NCBI GenBank assembly: GCA_934465295.1
Contig: CAKSKU010000002.1
Location: forward strand, 124,001-188,000
Length of the DNA: 64,000 nt
DNA from: an uncultured Oscillospiraceae bacterium
Lineage (GTDB): Bacteria; Bacillota; Clostridia; Oscillospirales; Ruminococcaceae
Direction: 5' to 3'
Positions 52,097-61,466 of this stretch are shown here, one piece after another; position 1 is the first letter of the stretch, and every line of letters starts with the position of its first letter. A program made the position numbers and the translations under genes. A model generated the notes under the pieces. That model was not told where the DNA came from and ran no database searches. It worked only from the letters and a program-made list of their open reading frames with translations.

Positions 52097-54295
52097 TTGA
52101 AAATTCGGTTGAAGCTGATGGCGATCATGTCTTTGCTCACCGTCCTGCCCGTTATCATAGTATGCACAATTGCATCAAAAGCCATAAAAAGGGATAACTA
52201 TGACTACCTGCAAAGGAGTATGTGCTACGCTATCAAAAGTCAGGCAGAGGATATCAATTCCCTCTGCTCCGATATGATATCGGCAACAAAAAATATCTCA
52301 GTCTCGCAGAATATCTCAGAATATGTTGCCGAAACAACAAGAGGAAACTACACCCTTTCCGAGGATGACCCCAAATATCTCGAAGCCGTACACGACCTTG
52401 ATATCTTCTCAAAAAGCGGAACTATCATAAAATCTATGCTCATCAACAATTCGGGCATAGTTGTCGCTTCCACCGCCAATGACAGCAGTTTCGGAAAAAA
52501 GCTCCCGAATTATAAGGAGCTGCTTGCACTTGCAGTAAAAAACGGCGGCGTCAGCAGCCTTTCCATCAACAGCGACAACAACAAGAAATCCCCCGTTTTC
52601 ACTGTTTCAAAGGTGATCTATTCCGAGACCAACGAAAAGGTCGGCATAGTCTATGTTATGTACGATTCGCAGTGCCTTCAGAAATACATCAACAATATCC
52701 AGACCGATAAATACACCATTGCGTCACTGATGGACGCCGAGGGAAATGTTCTTGAATATCCGTTCAAAACCATCGCCCACTACTCAAACACTAAGAATTA
52801 TTCAGCATATACCGATCAGCTCAACTACCTTTTCCGCACGGAAAACAACACAAATTATATCGATACGCTCGTAAGCGATGACAGTGGAAAGAAAAGCTAC
52901 TATGCATCTCCTGTCGGAAATACAGGCTGGTTTCTTGTTGCCTCGACCGAAATGGCAGGTATAAGAAGCCTTTCAAGCCGGTCCAGCTCGTCCGTCTCGG
53001 CGACCTCGACCATGCTTTGCCTTGCCCTGCTTATAATCGTATTCTTCGTTACGGGAAGCTTTGTAAAGCCGATAAGATCGATACTTTCGACCTTCAGCGA
53101 AAAGCAGAAGGGCAACACCTCCGCCCGTTTCGACGAATCACGCAAGGACGAATTCAGCATCATCAACCATTCCTTCAACACTATGCTCGACAATATCAGC
53201 GAGAGCGAACAGCGTTACCGCACTATCGTTGAGATGACGAACAATATCACCTTCGAGATCAACTACAAGAAGAACACTGTTTTCGTTTCCAAAAACTTCA
53301 ACAAAAAGTTCAGCTTCCGTGCAAAGGATGACTCGCTCAAAGAGAGCTTTATCTATAAGGTCAGAGTCCACAAGGACGACAAGGATCGTTACCTCAACGA
53401 TATGGATCGCATCCTCGGACCGAAAGCAAACTTCATTCAGGGCGAATACCGCATAAAGAGCATTTACGGCGACTTTATATGGGTAATGATAAAGGCTACG
53501 AAATTCTTCGACAGGAATGAAGCTCCGTCCAAGATAATCGGCGTTATCGTCGATATCGACCGTGAAAAGAAGAGCGAGATGCATCTTCTCCAGCGTGCGA
53601 ATTATGATAACCTCACCCAGCTTTATAACCGTGAGAGCTTCCTCAAAGCCGTTACCGACAGGCTTTCTGCATCTCTGTATAAAAAATCTCTCGATGCAGT
53701 TATGTTCATCGACCTTGATGACTTTAAATATTTCAACGATGAATTCGGTCATGCATGCGGCGATGAAGTCCTTAAATTTGTTGCCGACACCTTAAAGGAA
53801 ATAACCTTTGAGCGCGGCTTTGCAGGACGTTTCGGCGGCGATGAATTTGTTGCCTGCGTTACGGACTTTGCCCTTTTCGGCGATGCGGGTAAGGTCGCAC
53901 AGGAGATCATCGATATCCTCGGAAACGGCTTTATCTCCGAATCCACAAACAAGCGTCTCTACATCAAGTGTTCGATCGGTATTGCTTTCCTCCACGAAAG
54001 CGGCAAGACAACGAACGAAGTCATTGCGGCTGCCGACGAAGCGATGTACAACATAAAGAAGCACGGCAAATCCTCTTATGCTTATGCTAAGTCTGCATCG
54101 AAAAATTCCAAATACCCCGATGTGCTTGCCCCGACAACAAGCTCTATCGATTCCGACAATATCCCCTCCAACGGAGGTTCAAGCTCACGCTATAAAAAAT
54201 CGGCAGACGAACCGTTAAAGGAAGAAAATAAGCTAAAGGAAGAATCAAATCCGTCAATAGATGTTGATGCTAACTTTTTTGATCCGCTTTTCTGA
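52097..54295 (+). CDS. Diguanylate cyclase with Cache, HAMP and PAS domains
   Basis: 732 residues. The start is a TTG behind AAGGGGTG. A membrane helix (about 8-28), an extracellular dCache-like sensor (30-300), a second helix (305-325), a HAMP region (to 375), a PAS domain with PAC motif (about 385-495, GEYRIKSIYGDFIWVMI) and a GGDEF domain (about 505-665) are seen in order. The active site is RFGGDEF (near 578-584), intact, so it should make cyclic di-GMP. The inhibitory I-site RxxD is replaced by FERG, so product feedback is probably lost. An acidic, Ser-rich tail ends the protein. Confidence 0.92.
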   Translation: MKIRLKLMAIMSLLTVLPVIIVCTIASKAIKRDNYDYLQRSMCYAIKSQAEDINSLCSDMISATKNISVSQNISEYVAETTRGNYTLSEDDPKYLEAVHDLDIFSKSGTIIKSMLINNSGIVVASTANDSSFGKKLPNYKELLALAVKNGGVSSLSINSDNNKKSPVFTVSKVIYSETNEKVGIVYVMYDSQCLQKYINNIQTDKYTIASLMDAEGNVLEYPFKTIAHYSNTKNYSAYTDQLNYLFRTENNTNYIDTLVSDDSGKKSYYASPVGNTGWFLVASTEMAGIRSLSSRSSSSVSATSTMLCLALLIIVFFVTGSFVKPIRSILSTFSEKQKGNTSARFDESRKDEFSIINHSFNTMLDNISESEQRYRTIVEMTNNITFEINYKKNTVFVSKNFNKKFSFRAKDDSLKESFIYKVRVHKDDKDRYLNDMDRILGPKANFIQGEYRIKSIYGDFIWVMIKATKFFDRNEAPSKIIGVIVDIDREKKSEMHLLQRANYDNLTQLYNRESFLKAVTDRLSASLYKKSLDAVMFIDLDDFKYFNDEFGHACGDEVLKFVADTLKEITFERGFAGRFGGDEFVACVTDFALFGDAGKVAQEIIDILGNGFISESTNKRLYIKCSIGIAFLHESGKTTNEVIAAADEAMYNIKKHGKSSYAYAKSASKNSKYPDVLAPTTSSIDSDNIPSNGGSSSRYKKSADEPLKEENKLKEESNPSIDVDANFFDPLF

Positions 54296-54300
54296 AAAGC

Positions 54301-54329
54301 TTGACATATTATGATTTTTCTGCTATTAT
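54301..54329 (+). promoter_or_regulatory. Promoter of the riboswitch-CaCA transcript
   Basis: TTGACA (54301-54306) and TATTAT (54324-54329) are separated by 17 bp, directly before the riboswitch. Confidence 0.8.
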
Positions 54330-54339
54330 ATTAAATATT

Positions 54340-54432
54340 AAAAGGGAGTAGTTTTTGCGCATCGTTTGCGTGAATGAGCAGTCAACATACCCCGAACCTA
54401 TGGTTCGTGGCTGTTCACTCTGTTATGGGAAC
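54340..54432 (+). ncRNA. yybP-ykoY (Mn2+) riboswitch aptamer
   Basis: Conserved landmarks appear in order: AAAAGGGAGTAG (54340-54351), GTCAACATAC (54381-54390), the GAACC/GGTTC arm (54394-54406), and GGGAACAAGACTTTTAG (54428-54444), which runs into a terminator stem. These match the yybP-ykoY class, which senses Mn2+ and commonly precedes cation exporters, including COG0530 antiporters like the one downstream. Covariation was not checked. Confidence 0.8.
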
Positions 54433-54489
54433 AAGACTTTTAGTGCATTTTACCGTTTTTTACGGCACATTGCACTAAAGGTCTTTTTT
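54433..54489 (+). terminator. Riboswitch-linked terminator
   Basis: AAGACTTTTAGTGCA (54433-54447) pairs with TGCACTAAAGGTCTT (54471-54485), followed by a T run. The 5' arm overlaps the last conserved aptamer strand, the arrangement of a riboswitch that turns transcription on when ligand is bound. Confidence 0.8.
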
Positions 54490-54514
54490 ATTAATGAAAA
54501 GGAAGGTAAAAACT

Positions 54515-55474
54515 ATGGAACTATTTTGGCAGATCATTCTCCTCATTGTTGGCTTCGCCTTGCTGATAAAAGGCGCAGACTTCTTCGTTGACGGCGCATC
54601 GGGAGTTGCCGATAAATTCGGTATTCCCCAGATAATCATCGGACTTACTATCGTTGCGTTCGGCACAAGCGCTCCCGAAGCCGCTGTCAGCATAACATCG
54701 GCACTCAAAGGCTCGGCTTCGCTCGCAGTCGGAAATGTCCTTGGAAGCAATATCCTCAATGTGCTTATAATTCTCGGTGTGACGGCAGTTATCCGCCCGA
54801 TAACAATGCAAAACCAAACCTACAAGATCGAACTTCCGTTTGTAATGTTTGCAACGATCCTTTTGGCTGTTCTCGGATATATCGGCGGCTCGATAAACTT
54901 CGTTGACGGCATCATTCTTTGGGTATTTATGATACTTTTCCTCGTTTATCTTTTCCAATCGGCAAAAAAGGGCAAGACTGACCTCGTTGAAATGCCGGAT
55001 GAGGACGGCGAAAATGCAAAGCCAAAGCCGATATGGCTCCTTATCCTGCTCATCATCGGCGGTGGTGCAATGATCGTATTCGGAAGTGACTTCACAGTTG
55101 ACAGCGCAAGCTATATCGCAGCTAAATTCGGTATGAGCGAACGCCTTATCGGTCTTACGATAGTTGCATTCGGCACTTCCCTCCCCGAGCTTGTCACATC
55201 TGTTATCGCAGCGAAAAAAGGCAACTCCGACATCGCTATCGGCAATATAGTCGGAAGCAATATCTTCAATATTCTCTTTATCCTCGGCACAACTGCACTC
55301 ATCACTGAAATCCCATATTCGATGAACTTTAACTTTGACGCAGTTATCGCACTTGCGGCGCTTGTTATCCTCTTCATTCTTGTTTCAAACAAGGAAAGAA
55401 AGCTCACCCGCTGGGGCGGTGCGGTAATGCTTGCGGCTTATGCGGCATATTTTGCATATATTGTTGTAAAATAA
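54515..55474 (+). CDS. CaCA-family cation antiporter (YrbG/COG0530), likely Mn2+ or Ca2+ exporter
   Basis: 319 residues with ten membrane helices in two inverted halves. The alpha repeats are GLTIVAFGTSAPE (near residue 47) and GLTIVAFGTSLPE (near 216), each followed by GNVLGSNILN or GNIVGSNIFN, the ion-binding signature of the family. The start at 54515 has GGAAGG upstream; the in-frame ATG at 54494 lies ahead of that site. The yybP-ykoY riboswitch suggests it protects against excess Mn2+. Confidence 0.93.
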   Translation: MELFWQIILLIVGFALLIKGADFFVDGASGVADKFGIPQIIIGLTIVAFGTSAPEAAVSITSALKGSASLAVGNVLGSNILNVLIILGVTAVIRPITMQNQTYKIELPFVMFATILLAVLGYIGGSINFVDGIILWVFMILFLVYLFQSAKKGKTDLVEMPDEDGENAKPKPIWLLILLIIGGGAMIVFGSDFTVDSASYIAAKFGMSERLIGLTIVAFGTSLPELVTSVIAAKKGNSDIAIGNIVGSNIFNILFILGTTALITEIPYSMNFNFDAVIALAALVILFILVSNKERKLTRWGGAVMLAAYAAYFAYIVVK

Positions 55475-55555
55475 ACAAATTGGCAACATATTCCCTATAT
55501 AATTAATAAACAGAGGAAAAACGGTTACAGTTCGGTTAAAAATCACAAATTATCC

Positions 55556-55583
55556 TTGCTTTTTTTGTTGTATATGCTATAAT
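55556..55583 (+). promoter_or_regulatory. Promoter of the DUF4358 lipoprotein gene
   Basis: TTGCTT (55556-55561) and TATAAT (55578-55583) are separated by 16 bp. Confidence 0.55.
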
Positions 55584-55638
55584 AGTGATACGATCAAAAC
55601 ATAGACGAAGCTTCGTCAAAAACGAAAGGATGTAATTT

Positions 55639-56307
55639 ATGAAAAAGATATTAGCCGCTGTTGCTGCACTCGCAATGACAGGACTTCTCCTCGCAGGCTG
55701 CGGAAACAACAACGAAGCTGTGACCGAGACCACTACCGAGGTTACGACCGAATCCGTTACGGAAACAGTAACCGAAGCAGCTGAGGAGACCACAGAGGAA
55801 ACCACCGAAGCCTCCGACGAAACAGTCGATACAGATGATACTGCCGACGACATTACCGACGGCGAAGAAACCGACAGCTCGGACGATACGGTACTTATGC
55901 CGATGTTCGATGAAGACAACGTCAATCCGCTGCAGAACCTCGTTCTCGCAACAATGGGCGACTTCTCCGACTGGCCGTCGCTTTCCGAAGTCAGCGATGA
56001 ATTTATCCTCTCTGACTACTTTCTCCTCGACAAAAACAACCCTAATTACGAACAGCTTATCGTAATGCAGTGTCCTATGAGTGCTGTAATGTGCGAGATC
56101 ATCATCATCAAGGCAGACGATGTTGACGCTGCAAAGGCTGACCTCGAAGCAAGACAGAAAAAGGCACAGGACACCGATGCATTCTACCCCGATGACATTG
56201 AGAGAGCAGGAAACTCTATCGTTGGAACAAAGGGCGACTATGCATACTTCCTCATCTGCGAAAACCCACCGGAAGCAGAAGAACTTCTTACAGCTGCTAT
56301 CGAATAA
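55639..56307 (+). CDS. DUF4358-like lipoprotein
   Basis: 222 residues. The lipobox LLLAGC places the lipid on Cys21. A low-complexity Thr/Glu/Asp linker (about 25-85) leads to a folded domain (90-222) with SEVSDEFILSDYFLL, QCPMSAVMCEIIIIKADDVD and DYAYFLICENPPEAEELL, the DUF4358 pattern common in Clostridia. The function is unknown. A GAAAGGA site precedes the ATG. The 800 bp downstream hold only repeats. Confidence 0.75.
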   Translation: MKKILAAVAALAMTGLLLAGCGNNNEAVTETTTEVTTESVTETVTEAAEETTEETTEASDETVDTDDTADDITDGEETDSSDDTVLMPMFDEDNVNPLQNLVLATMGDFSDWPSLSEVSDEFILSDYFLLDKNNPNYEQLIVMQCPMSAVMCEIIIIKADDVDAAKADLEARQKKAQDTDAFYPDDIERAGNSIVGTKGDYAYFLICENPPEAEELLTAAIE

Positions 56308-56340
56308 AAAGTAATTATTTGCATAGCTCAATATTGTTTC

Positions 56341-56505
56341 GGCGTTGCGAAGCCAAATAAAGTTTACGTTAATTCTGAAAGAATTTCGCTTTGTTCAAAG
56401 GGTGGCAGGGGTCAAGGGGGCAGAGCCACCTTGTCGCAGGTCAATTTGACCTTTAGCAGAAAGCGAAACTCCCTAAACTATGGCTAAAGGCATTGCCGCA
56501 ACAGA
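56341..56505 (-). repeat. Dispersed intergenic repeat, copy B
   Basis: Reverse-orientation copy of 13065-13205: gcgaagccaaataaagttta, cgttaattctgaaagaattt, ggtggcaggggtcaaggggg and ctccctaaactatggc match copy A in order. A few tens of bases in the middle are not shared. Confidence 0.75.
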
Positions 56506-56525
56506 ACAATATCTAACAGCTAAAA

Positions 56526-56600
56526 GGCGCAATTCACACCAAAAAAGGTTAAACGGATATGAGAAATCAGTTCCGTAAACCCGAAAAAGTGAATTGCGCC
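56526..56600. repeat. Stem-loop with GGCGCAATTCAC arms, first pair
   Basis: GGCGCAATTCAC (56526-56537) and GTGAATTGCGCC (56589-56600) form a perfect 12-bp inverted repeat with a 51-base loop. The same arms recur at 56849-56895. Nothing else was recognised in 56601-56848. Confidence 0.75.
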
Positions 56601-56848
56601 TATTTCTATTTTCCTCACAAAACTATCCTCGGCGTGAAATGCGCAGAGCGAAAGCGATAAGCATTTCTTGCCGACAACGTTTGAACGGCGGTGGGATATG
56701 AGTGGGAAATCGGTTTTTGCGGTTTCATGTTCATATTGCGTAGCTGTTCATACTGCGGTTTTATCATTCATATAGCGTTGAAGCTTCAAATCCACTCACT
56801 TCGTTCGTGGCTTTTTGCTTCAAGGATGGTTCTTCGAGCAAAAAAATT

Positions 56849-56895
56849 GGCGCAATTCACATTTTGGGTTTGCCTTTTTTGATGTGAATTGCGCC
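56849..56895. repeat. Stem-loop with GGCGCAATTCAC arms, second pair
   Basis: GGCGCAATTCACAT (56849-56862) and ATGTGAATTGCGCC (56882-56895) form a 14-bp stem followed by TTTTTT, so this copy can act as a terminator. Confidence 0.8.
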
Positions 56896-56925
56896 TTTTT
56901 TAGCTGTTAGTGATTTACGCTTATT

Positions 56926-57055
56926 GCAACTGATATTTTGCTGTTAGTTTATGGAGTTTCGCCGTCTGCGGACGGCGACCAAGGGCTTCCGCCCTCTGGA
57001 CACCTGACGAGCTGTGCTCAGCTCGACCAGCTGGTTGGCTTCGCTTTGCCCAACA
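56926..57055 (+). repeat. Dispersed intergenic repeat, copy C (diverged)
   Basis: It shares ctgttagttta..ggagtttcgc and the end ttggcttcgctttgccca with copies A and B. The middle is replaced by short GC-rich hairpins (GCCGTCTGCGGACGGC; gagctgtgctcagctc). Confidence 0.55.
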
Positions 57056-57073
57056 AATGTCAGCTCTGCAAAT

Positions 57074-57105
57074 AATTCCGAATTCCGAATTCATAATTCC
57101 GAATT
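57074..57105. repeat. AATTCCG short tandem repeat
   Basis: AATTCCG occurs at 57074, 57081 and 57095, with partial copies between and after. The repeat abuts the stop codon of the MATE gene. Confidence 0.7.
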
Positions 57106-58444
57106 AAGCCGAGACTTTGTTCCTCCACTTGCCAAAATGGTAACGTGCAACGCTCATTGCCGCTGTGAGAAGCCATGTCAGGCAGGTCGTTCCCCATACT
57201 GCCCATATTCCGACCGCAGGGAACTGCAAAAGTATCAGCGCAAAGCCTATTCTGCCGATGACCTCGACAAATCCGTTTATCATAGCGTATGTAACGTCGC
57301 CTGCGCCGTTGAGAAGTCCTCTCGTTGTATGGATAAGTCCGAGCGGGATATAGAAGAACGCCGAAAGCATCAGCGCCTTTGAGCCGATATCGATAACGGC
57401 TTTCTCCGTAACGAAAATCCCGACGATATATCTGCTGAAAAGGAGGAAAAGTCCAAGCATTACAAGCGCAAAAATTATCATTATCTTCACCGACTGGTGG
57501 TAGCCTTTGACAGTTCTGTCGACATAGCCTGCGCCCATATTCTGTCCTGCGAAGGTCGAAAGCGCAGCATTGAGCGATGCAAAAGGCTGCTGAACGAGCT
57601 GCTCTACACGCATCGTTGCGGTATAAGCCGCCATAACGACAGGTCCGAAGCCGTTCGCAACTCTCTGCAGGAATATCATCGAGACGGATATCATCGAATT
57701 CTGGAGTGCTATCGGAACGCCCGTCTTTATGCACTTTGAGAAATAAGTCCTGCGGAGCTTCATCTCGTCCGGGGTCAGCCTGAAATACTTCACCTTTATA
57801 AATGCAAAGATCATACAGCCGACCGCAGAGACCGCCTGCGCAATGACCGTTGCAAGCGCAGCACCGTTCACTCCCATTTTGAACACGATGACGAACACAA
57901 GGTCAAGCACAACGTTTATAACGCTCGCAACGATGAGGAAAACGAGCGGCGTTTTGCTGTCGCCGAGCGAACGCATAACGGCATTTATCCAGTTGTAAAG
58001 CGAAACTGCGATTGTGCCGAGACACGCTATCTGCATATATCCGTGCGCCGCTGAATAGATCTCATCGGGCGTATTCATAAGCTTTAACAGCGGTCCCGAA
58101 AGCAGGAACGCAACAACGCTTATCACTGCGCCGAATATCAGCGCCGCATAAGCTGAGTTGACTATGTACCGCTTAACATCGTCCTCACGGGCAGCACCGA
58201 AGCACTGTGCGATAAGTATTCCCGAACCTACCGAAAGCCCGATGCAGAGCGTATAGAAAAGATATGTGAGCGAACCCGTTGCGCCGACCGAAGCCAGCGC
58301 ATCATAGCCGAGATAACGTCCGACAATGACCGAATCCACTACATTGTAAAGCTGCTGAAAAAGGTTTCCCATAAGCAGCGGAAGCGTAAACCGAAGTATA
58401 TGCGAAAGCTCGTTTCCCTCGGTCATATTTTTTTCGTAAGCCAT
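57104..58444 (-). CDS. MATE-family multidrug exporter
   Basis: Cation-coupled exporter of 446 residues with 12 membrane helices. The N-terminal LPLLMGNLFQQLYNVVDSVIVGRYLG is the hallmark of the DinF/NorM-like group. The second half shows GVPIALQNSMISVSMIFLQR, the matching start of the second repeat. The substrate is unknown. It begins 6 bp after the GH2 gene stop, so it is the second gene of that operon. Its stop codon abuts a repeat. Confidence 0.9.
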   Translation of the reverse strand: MAYEKNMTEGNELSHILRFTLPLLMGNLFQQLYNVVDSVIVGRYLGYDALASVGATGSLTYLFYTLCIGLSVGSGILIAQCFGAAREDDVKRYIVNSAYAALIFGAVISVVAFLLSGPLLKLMNTPDEIYSAAHGYMQIACLGTIAVSLYNWINAVMRSLGDSKTPLVFLIVASVINVVLDLVFVIVFKMGVNGAALATVIAQAVSAVGCMIFAFIKVKYFRLTPDEMKLRRTYFSKCIKTGVPIALQNSMISVSMIFLQRVANGFGPVVMAAYTATMRVEQLVQQPFASLNAALSTFAGQNMGAGYVDRTVKGYHQSVKIMIIFALVMLGLFLLFSRYIVGIFVTEKAVIDIGSKALMLSAFFYIPLGLIHTTRGLLNGAGDVTYAMINGFVEVIGRIGFALILLQFPAVGIWAVWGTTCLTWLLTAAMSVARYHFGKWRNKVSA

Positions 58445-58450
58445 AATTTT

Positions 58451-61147
58451 TTATTCCTCAAAAATTTTATCAAGCTCGCCGAGCGAAACCTCTGCCATCG
58501 GAGCAAATTTGTCCGAGCCAACATATTCCGCAAGGCTCCTGTAAAGCTGACGGCATGGAACGCTGTCTGTCTTTTTGTCAAGGCGAGCCGTGCAGACGAG
58601 AAGTTTTCCGCCGCCCGTTTTCACCTCAAATATCGTTCCGAGCGAATGGTTGCGGTCGTTCGTGTCGATAGTCCGCACCGTCGGCTCTATCGGAAGTCCG
58701 TCCAGTATCGCCGTGCGTGAACCCTCAACAGCGTCATACCACTGCGCAGTAGAGTAAGCTTCGCTCGGGAAGCCATTCAGCATTGCGCTGTCCTTGTTGA
58801 TGAGCAGACCGAGCGTTCCGACGGGGCTTGGCTTTTTCATCGAAACGGAAATGCTGTTAAACATATGATAGTTCCAGAAATCCGTGCAGTATGTTCCCTC
58901 GATCGACTTGTCCTCGGGGAGCTTGTCAGGCATAAACAGCACATTTTCGCCGTTTGCGAGCCTTAACTTCGCCTTTTCCCAGTCGGTTTCGGCGCAGTTC
59001 GGAGCATCGCTCACTTCGGGGAATATCCACAAGTCATAGCCGTTCTTTATGCCGCCCGTTTCAAGCGTAAGACGAGCCTTTGCAGCCTTTTTGAGCTTTG
59101 GCATCGCAAGCTTCACCGTTCCGAGCGTGAAAACGCCGCCCTTGAAGCTGCCCTTTGCGCAAAGCTCATATTCGGTGACATCTCCGTCCGCTTCAAGCGT
59201 TATCTTCACAACGGGGTCAACGTCAGCCTTTTCGGCATAGTTGTAGAGCATTACGGGCATCTCCGCTTCTTCGCCGCAGCTCCACACGAATTTCGGCAGG
59301 CAGCCGAGAATTACCCTGTCCGAGCAGAAGCATCTCCACTCCTCGGGCGAGATAACACCCTTGCTCTCCATAAAGCTGTTCAGAATTCCGACAAGCGCAG
59401 TTCCCTGCCCCGTGAAATCCTGAAGGTCGAGAAGCTGAAATCCCGAAAGCTCGTCCGAACGCAGTGCAGTCTCTATCTCGTTCTTGTAGCATTCAGCCGC
59501 AAAGCGTCCCGAAGCCTTGAAGTAGCTGTCGGCAAGGTGCGAAAGCCCTGCTTTCTCCAAGCGTTCACGGAAAATTTCAAGGTTATAAGGTTTTAATACG
59601 CCCGTGTACTTCTCTATCTCGTTGTAGTCGGGGTACATAAAATACTGTCCGACTTCGTGCGAAATTACGGGAATTTCGGGGATAAATTCACTGCCGCCCT
59701 CACCGAGCGAAACAGTTTTTACTCCCGTTCCGTACTGGATCTCGATAGTACCGCCCTTTGTTTCGCCGTCCGAAACAACATTCGGCGCAATTATTTCATC
59801 ATAGTTATAGTTTGAATTCGGTGCAGCCGTCTGAATGTGTCCGAGCGGCGCATCGCACATCGCATAAGAACCTCTGAAAAGTCGGTCACGTGAGAAACGA
59901 ACACCGACAAAAAGGTCATCGCCCTCAACAACGCACGGAATGAACTGGAAGTTGTTTGAACCCTGCGTGTAAAGGTGTCTGTTGTCATGCGCCTTATAGC
60001 CGAGCAGAATTTCGTTCAGACGCTCCTTGCTGCCCCAAAGCTCATTGCCGAGCGAAAGCGCAAAGAATGAGGGGTGCGAGCCGAACTCGTCCAGAATTCG
60101 GTAGCCCTCTTCGATAAGATAACGCTGACCATCGTTAAGCTCCTCCTCGACCGTGCCCCAGAACGGCAGTTCGGGTTCAAGGTAGATGCCAAGCTCATCA
60201 GCAGCCTCGAAAGCTGCCTCGGGCGGACAGCAGGTGTGGAAGCGATAATGGTTTATGCCGTGTTCCTTTGCTGTTTTCATCACTTTCAGCCACGATGCCT
60301 TGTCCATAGGCGCTGCGCCCGTCATCGGGAAGATCATTCCGTCGTGCTTTCCTCGCAGGAACGCTCTTTCGCCGTTTATAAGGAGCTTTCTGCCATCGGT
60401 CTCATACTTTTTCAAGCCGAAAACGACCGTCCGAACGTCCTCTCCGCAGCTGACTTTAAGTGTGTATAAATTATGCTCAAACTCGTTCCAGGGCTTTGCG
60501 CCGTCAAGCTTATATTCAAACTCAAATTCGCCCTCTGCGGTGAAGGTTTCCGCTTTGAAGCCCTCGACCTGCACAGTAACGTCAGCGCAGGCGGTCATTT
60601 CGCCCTTTATGAAAATGCTGTTCCCGTCAAGCTTCGGGAAAACACGGATCTTCTCCGCACGGACTTTTTTCTCCGCCGAAATGAACATTCCCCCGAGAAT
60701 ACCGAGCCAGTTCGTCTGCGTATCGGGCGAGGTCATGTGTCCTCCGGGAACGGGATAACCAATGTTGCTGACCTTTACCGTGATATCATTTTCGCCGTCA
60801 GAAACAAGGTCGGTGATGTTGTATCTATGCGAAGTGCAAAGGCTGTTCTGCGTTCCTGCGGACTTGCCGTTTATGCAGACCTCGCTTATCCTTGTTCTTT
60901 CAAGCGTGAGGAAGAACTCCTCGTCAGCATTGGGCTTGCGAAGTTTGATCTTCCTGCTGTAAACTGCGCTGCCCTCGAATTTATACGGGTCGCCGAGGTA
61001 GCCGTCAATGCGTTCCTCGTTAAGCGGCGAAAGCTTCATCTGCGAGACCGTCGACGGGAGCGTTGTGCTGCCGCACGAGACCTCTGTATTTTCGGCGTTG
61101 ATGAGCTTATAATCCCACTTTCCGCTTATATCAAATCTTTCTGTCAT
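58451..61147 (-). CDS. Glycoside hydrolase family 2 (beta-galactosidase/beta-glucuronidase-like)
   Basis: 898 residues without a signal peptide, so probably cytoplasmic. An N-terminal jelly-roll sugar-binding domain (YLGDPYKFEGSAVYSRKI), an Ig-like domain and a TIM barrel are seen. The acid/base Glu is in FALSLGNELWGS (near 372) and the nucleophile Glu in PVISHEVGQY (near 497). RGKHDGMIFP and HGINHYRFHTCCPPE fit the barrel's first strands. A long C-terminal part (about 620-898) is less conserved. It probably removes a terminal sugar from imported oligosaccharides; specificity is open. GGAGGAT lies before the ATG. Confidence 0.88.
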   Translation of the reverse strand: MTERFDISGKWDYKLINAENTEVSCGSTTLPSTVSQMKLSPLNEERIDGYLGDPYKFEGSAVYSRKIKLRKPNADEEFFLTLERTRISEVCINGKSAGTQNSLCTSHRYNITDLVSDGENDITVKVSNIGYPVPGGHMTSPDTQTNWLGILGGMFISAEKKVRAEKIRVFPKLDGNSIFIKGEMTACADVTVQVEGFKAETFTAEGEFEFEYKLDGAKPWNEFEHNLYTLKVSCGEDVRTVVFGLKKYETDGRKLLINGERAFLRGKHDGMIFPMTGAAPMDKASWLKVMKTAKEHGINHYRFHTCCPPEAAFEAADELGIYLEPELPFWGTVEEELNDGQRYLIEEGYRILDEFGSHPSFFALSLGNELWGSKERLNEILLGYKAHDNRHLYTQGSNNFQFIPCVVEGDDLFVGVRFSRDRLFRGSYAMCDAPLGHIQTAAPNSNYNYDEIIAPNVVSDGETKGGTIEIQYGTGVKTVSLGEGGSEFIPEIPVISHEVGQYFMYPDYNEIEKYTGVLKPYNLEIFRERLEKAGLSHLADSYFKASGRFAAECYKNEIETALRSDELSGFQLLDLQDFTGQGTALVGILNSFMESKGVISPEEWRCFCSDRVILGCLPKFVWSCGEEAEMPVMLYNYAEKADVDPVVKITLEADGDVTEYELCAKGSFKGGVFTLGTVKLAMPKLKKAAKARLTLETGGIKNGYDLWIFPEVSDAPNCAETDWEKAKLRLANGENVLFMPDKLPEDKSIEGTYCTDFWNYHMFNSISVSMKKPSPVGTLGLLINKDSAMLNGFPSEAYSTAQWYDAVEGSRTAILDGLPIEPTVRTIDTNDRNHSLGTIFEVKTGGGKLLVCTARLDKKTDSVPCRQLYRSLAEYVGSDKFAPMAEVSLGELDKIFEE

Positions 61148-61466
61148 ACATATCCTCCAATAATGTAATTATTGTCCTTTTATTTTAGCATATTATTAAA
61201 GCATTTTCAAGAGAAAAGAGGAAAAAACGCAGTATGTGCCGTTCAGCCTCCAAAGCATCGGCATCAATAAAAATTTCCGCAAAGCTCCGAGCTTCAGCTC
61301 ATCCTTAACGGGAATAAAAACAGCGACAGACAATGCAGTATAACCGCAAGGTCTGCCGCTGTGAACTTTACGCATCAGGAACTGCATTCGGGGATATCGT
61401 CAGCCTTGATACGGTTATCTCGTCTTATACTAAAAGTCATTCTCTATCAAAAAAACGCCCGTGTTA
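61148..61466. other. Intergenic stretch with no recognised feature
   Basis: These 319 bases hold the leader of the GH2 gene at the left edge and otherwise no convincing gene, promoter or repeat. A 63-codon frame on the minus strand (61196-61387) lacks a ribosome binding site. The stretch could be a decayed remnant. Confidence 0.5.

Noticed and set aside
54355..54591. A 78-codon plus-strand reading frame
   Set aside because: It lies across the yybP-ykoY riboswitch and its terminator and has no ribosome binding site.
61196..61387. A 63-codon minus-strand frame as a small gene
   Set aside because: No ribosome binding site, no recognisable fold, and it lies in what looks like decayed intergenic DNA.
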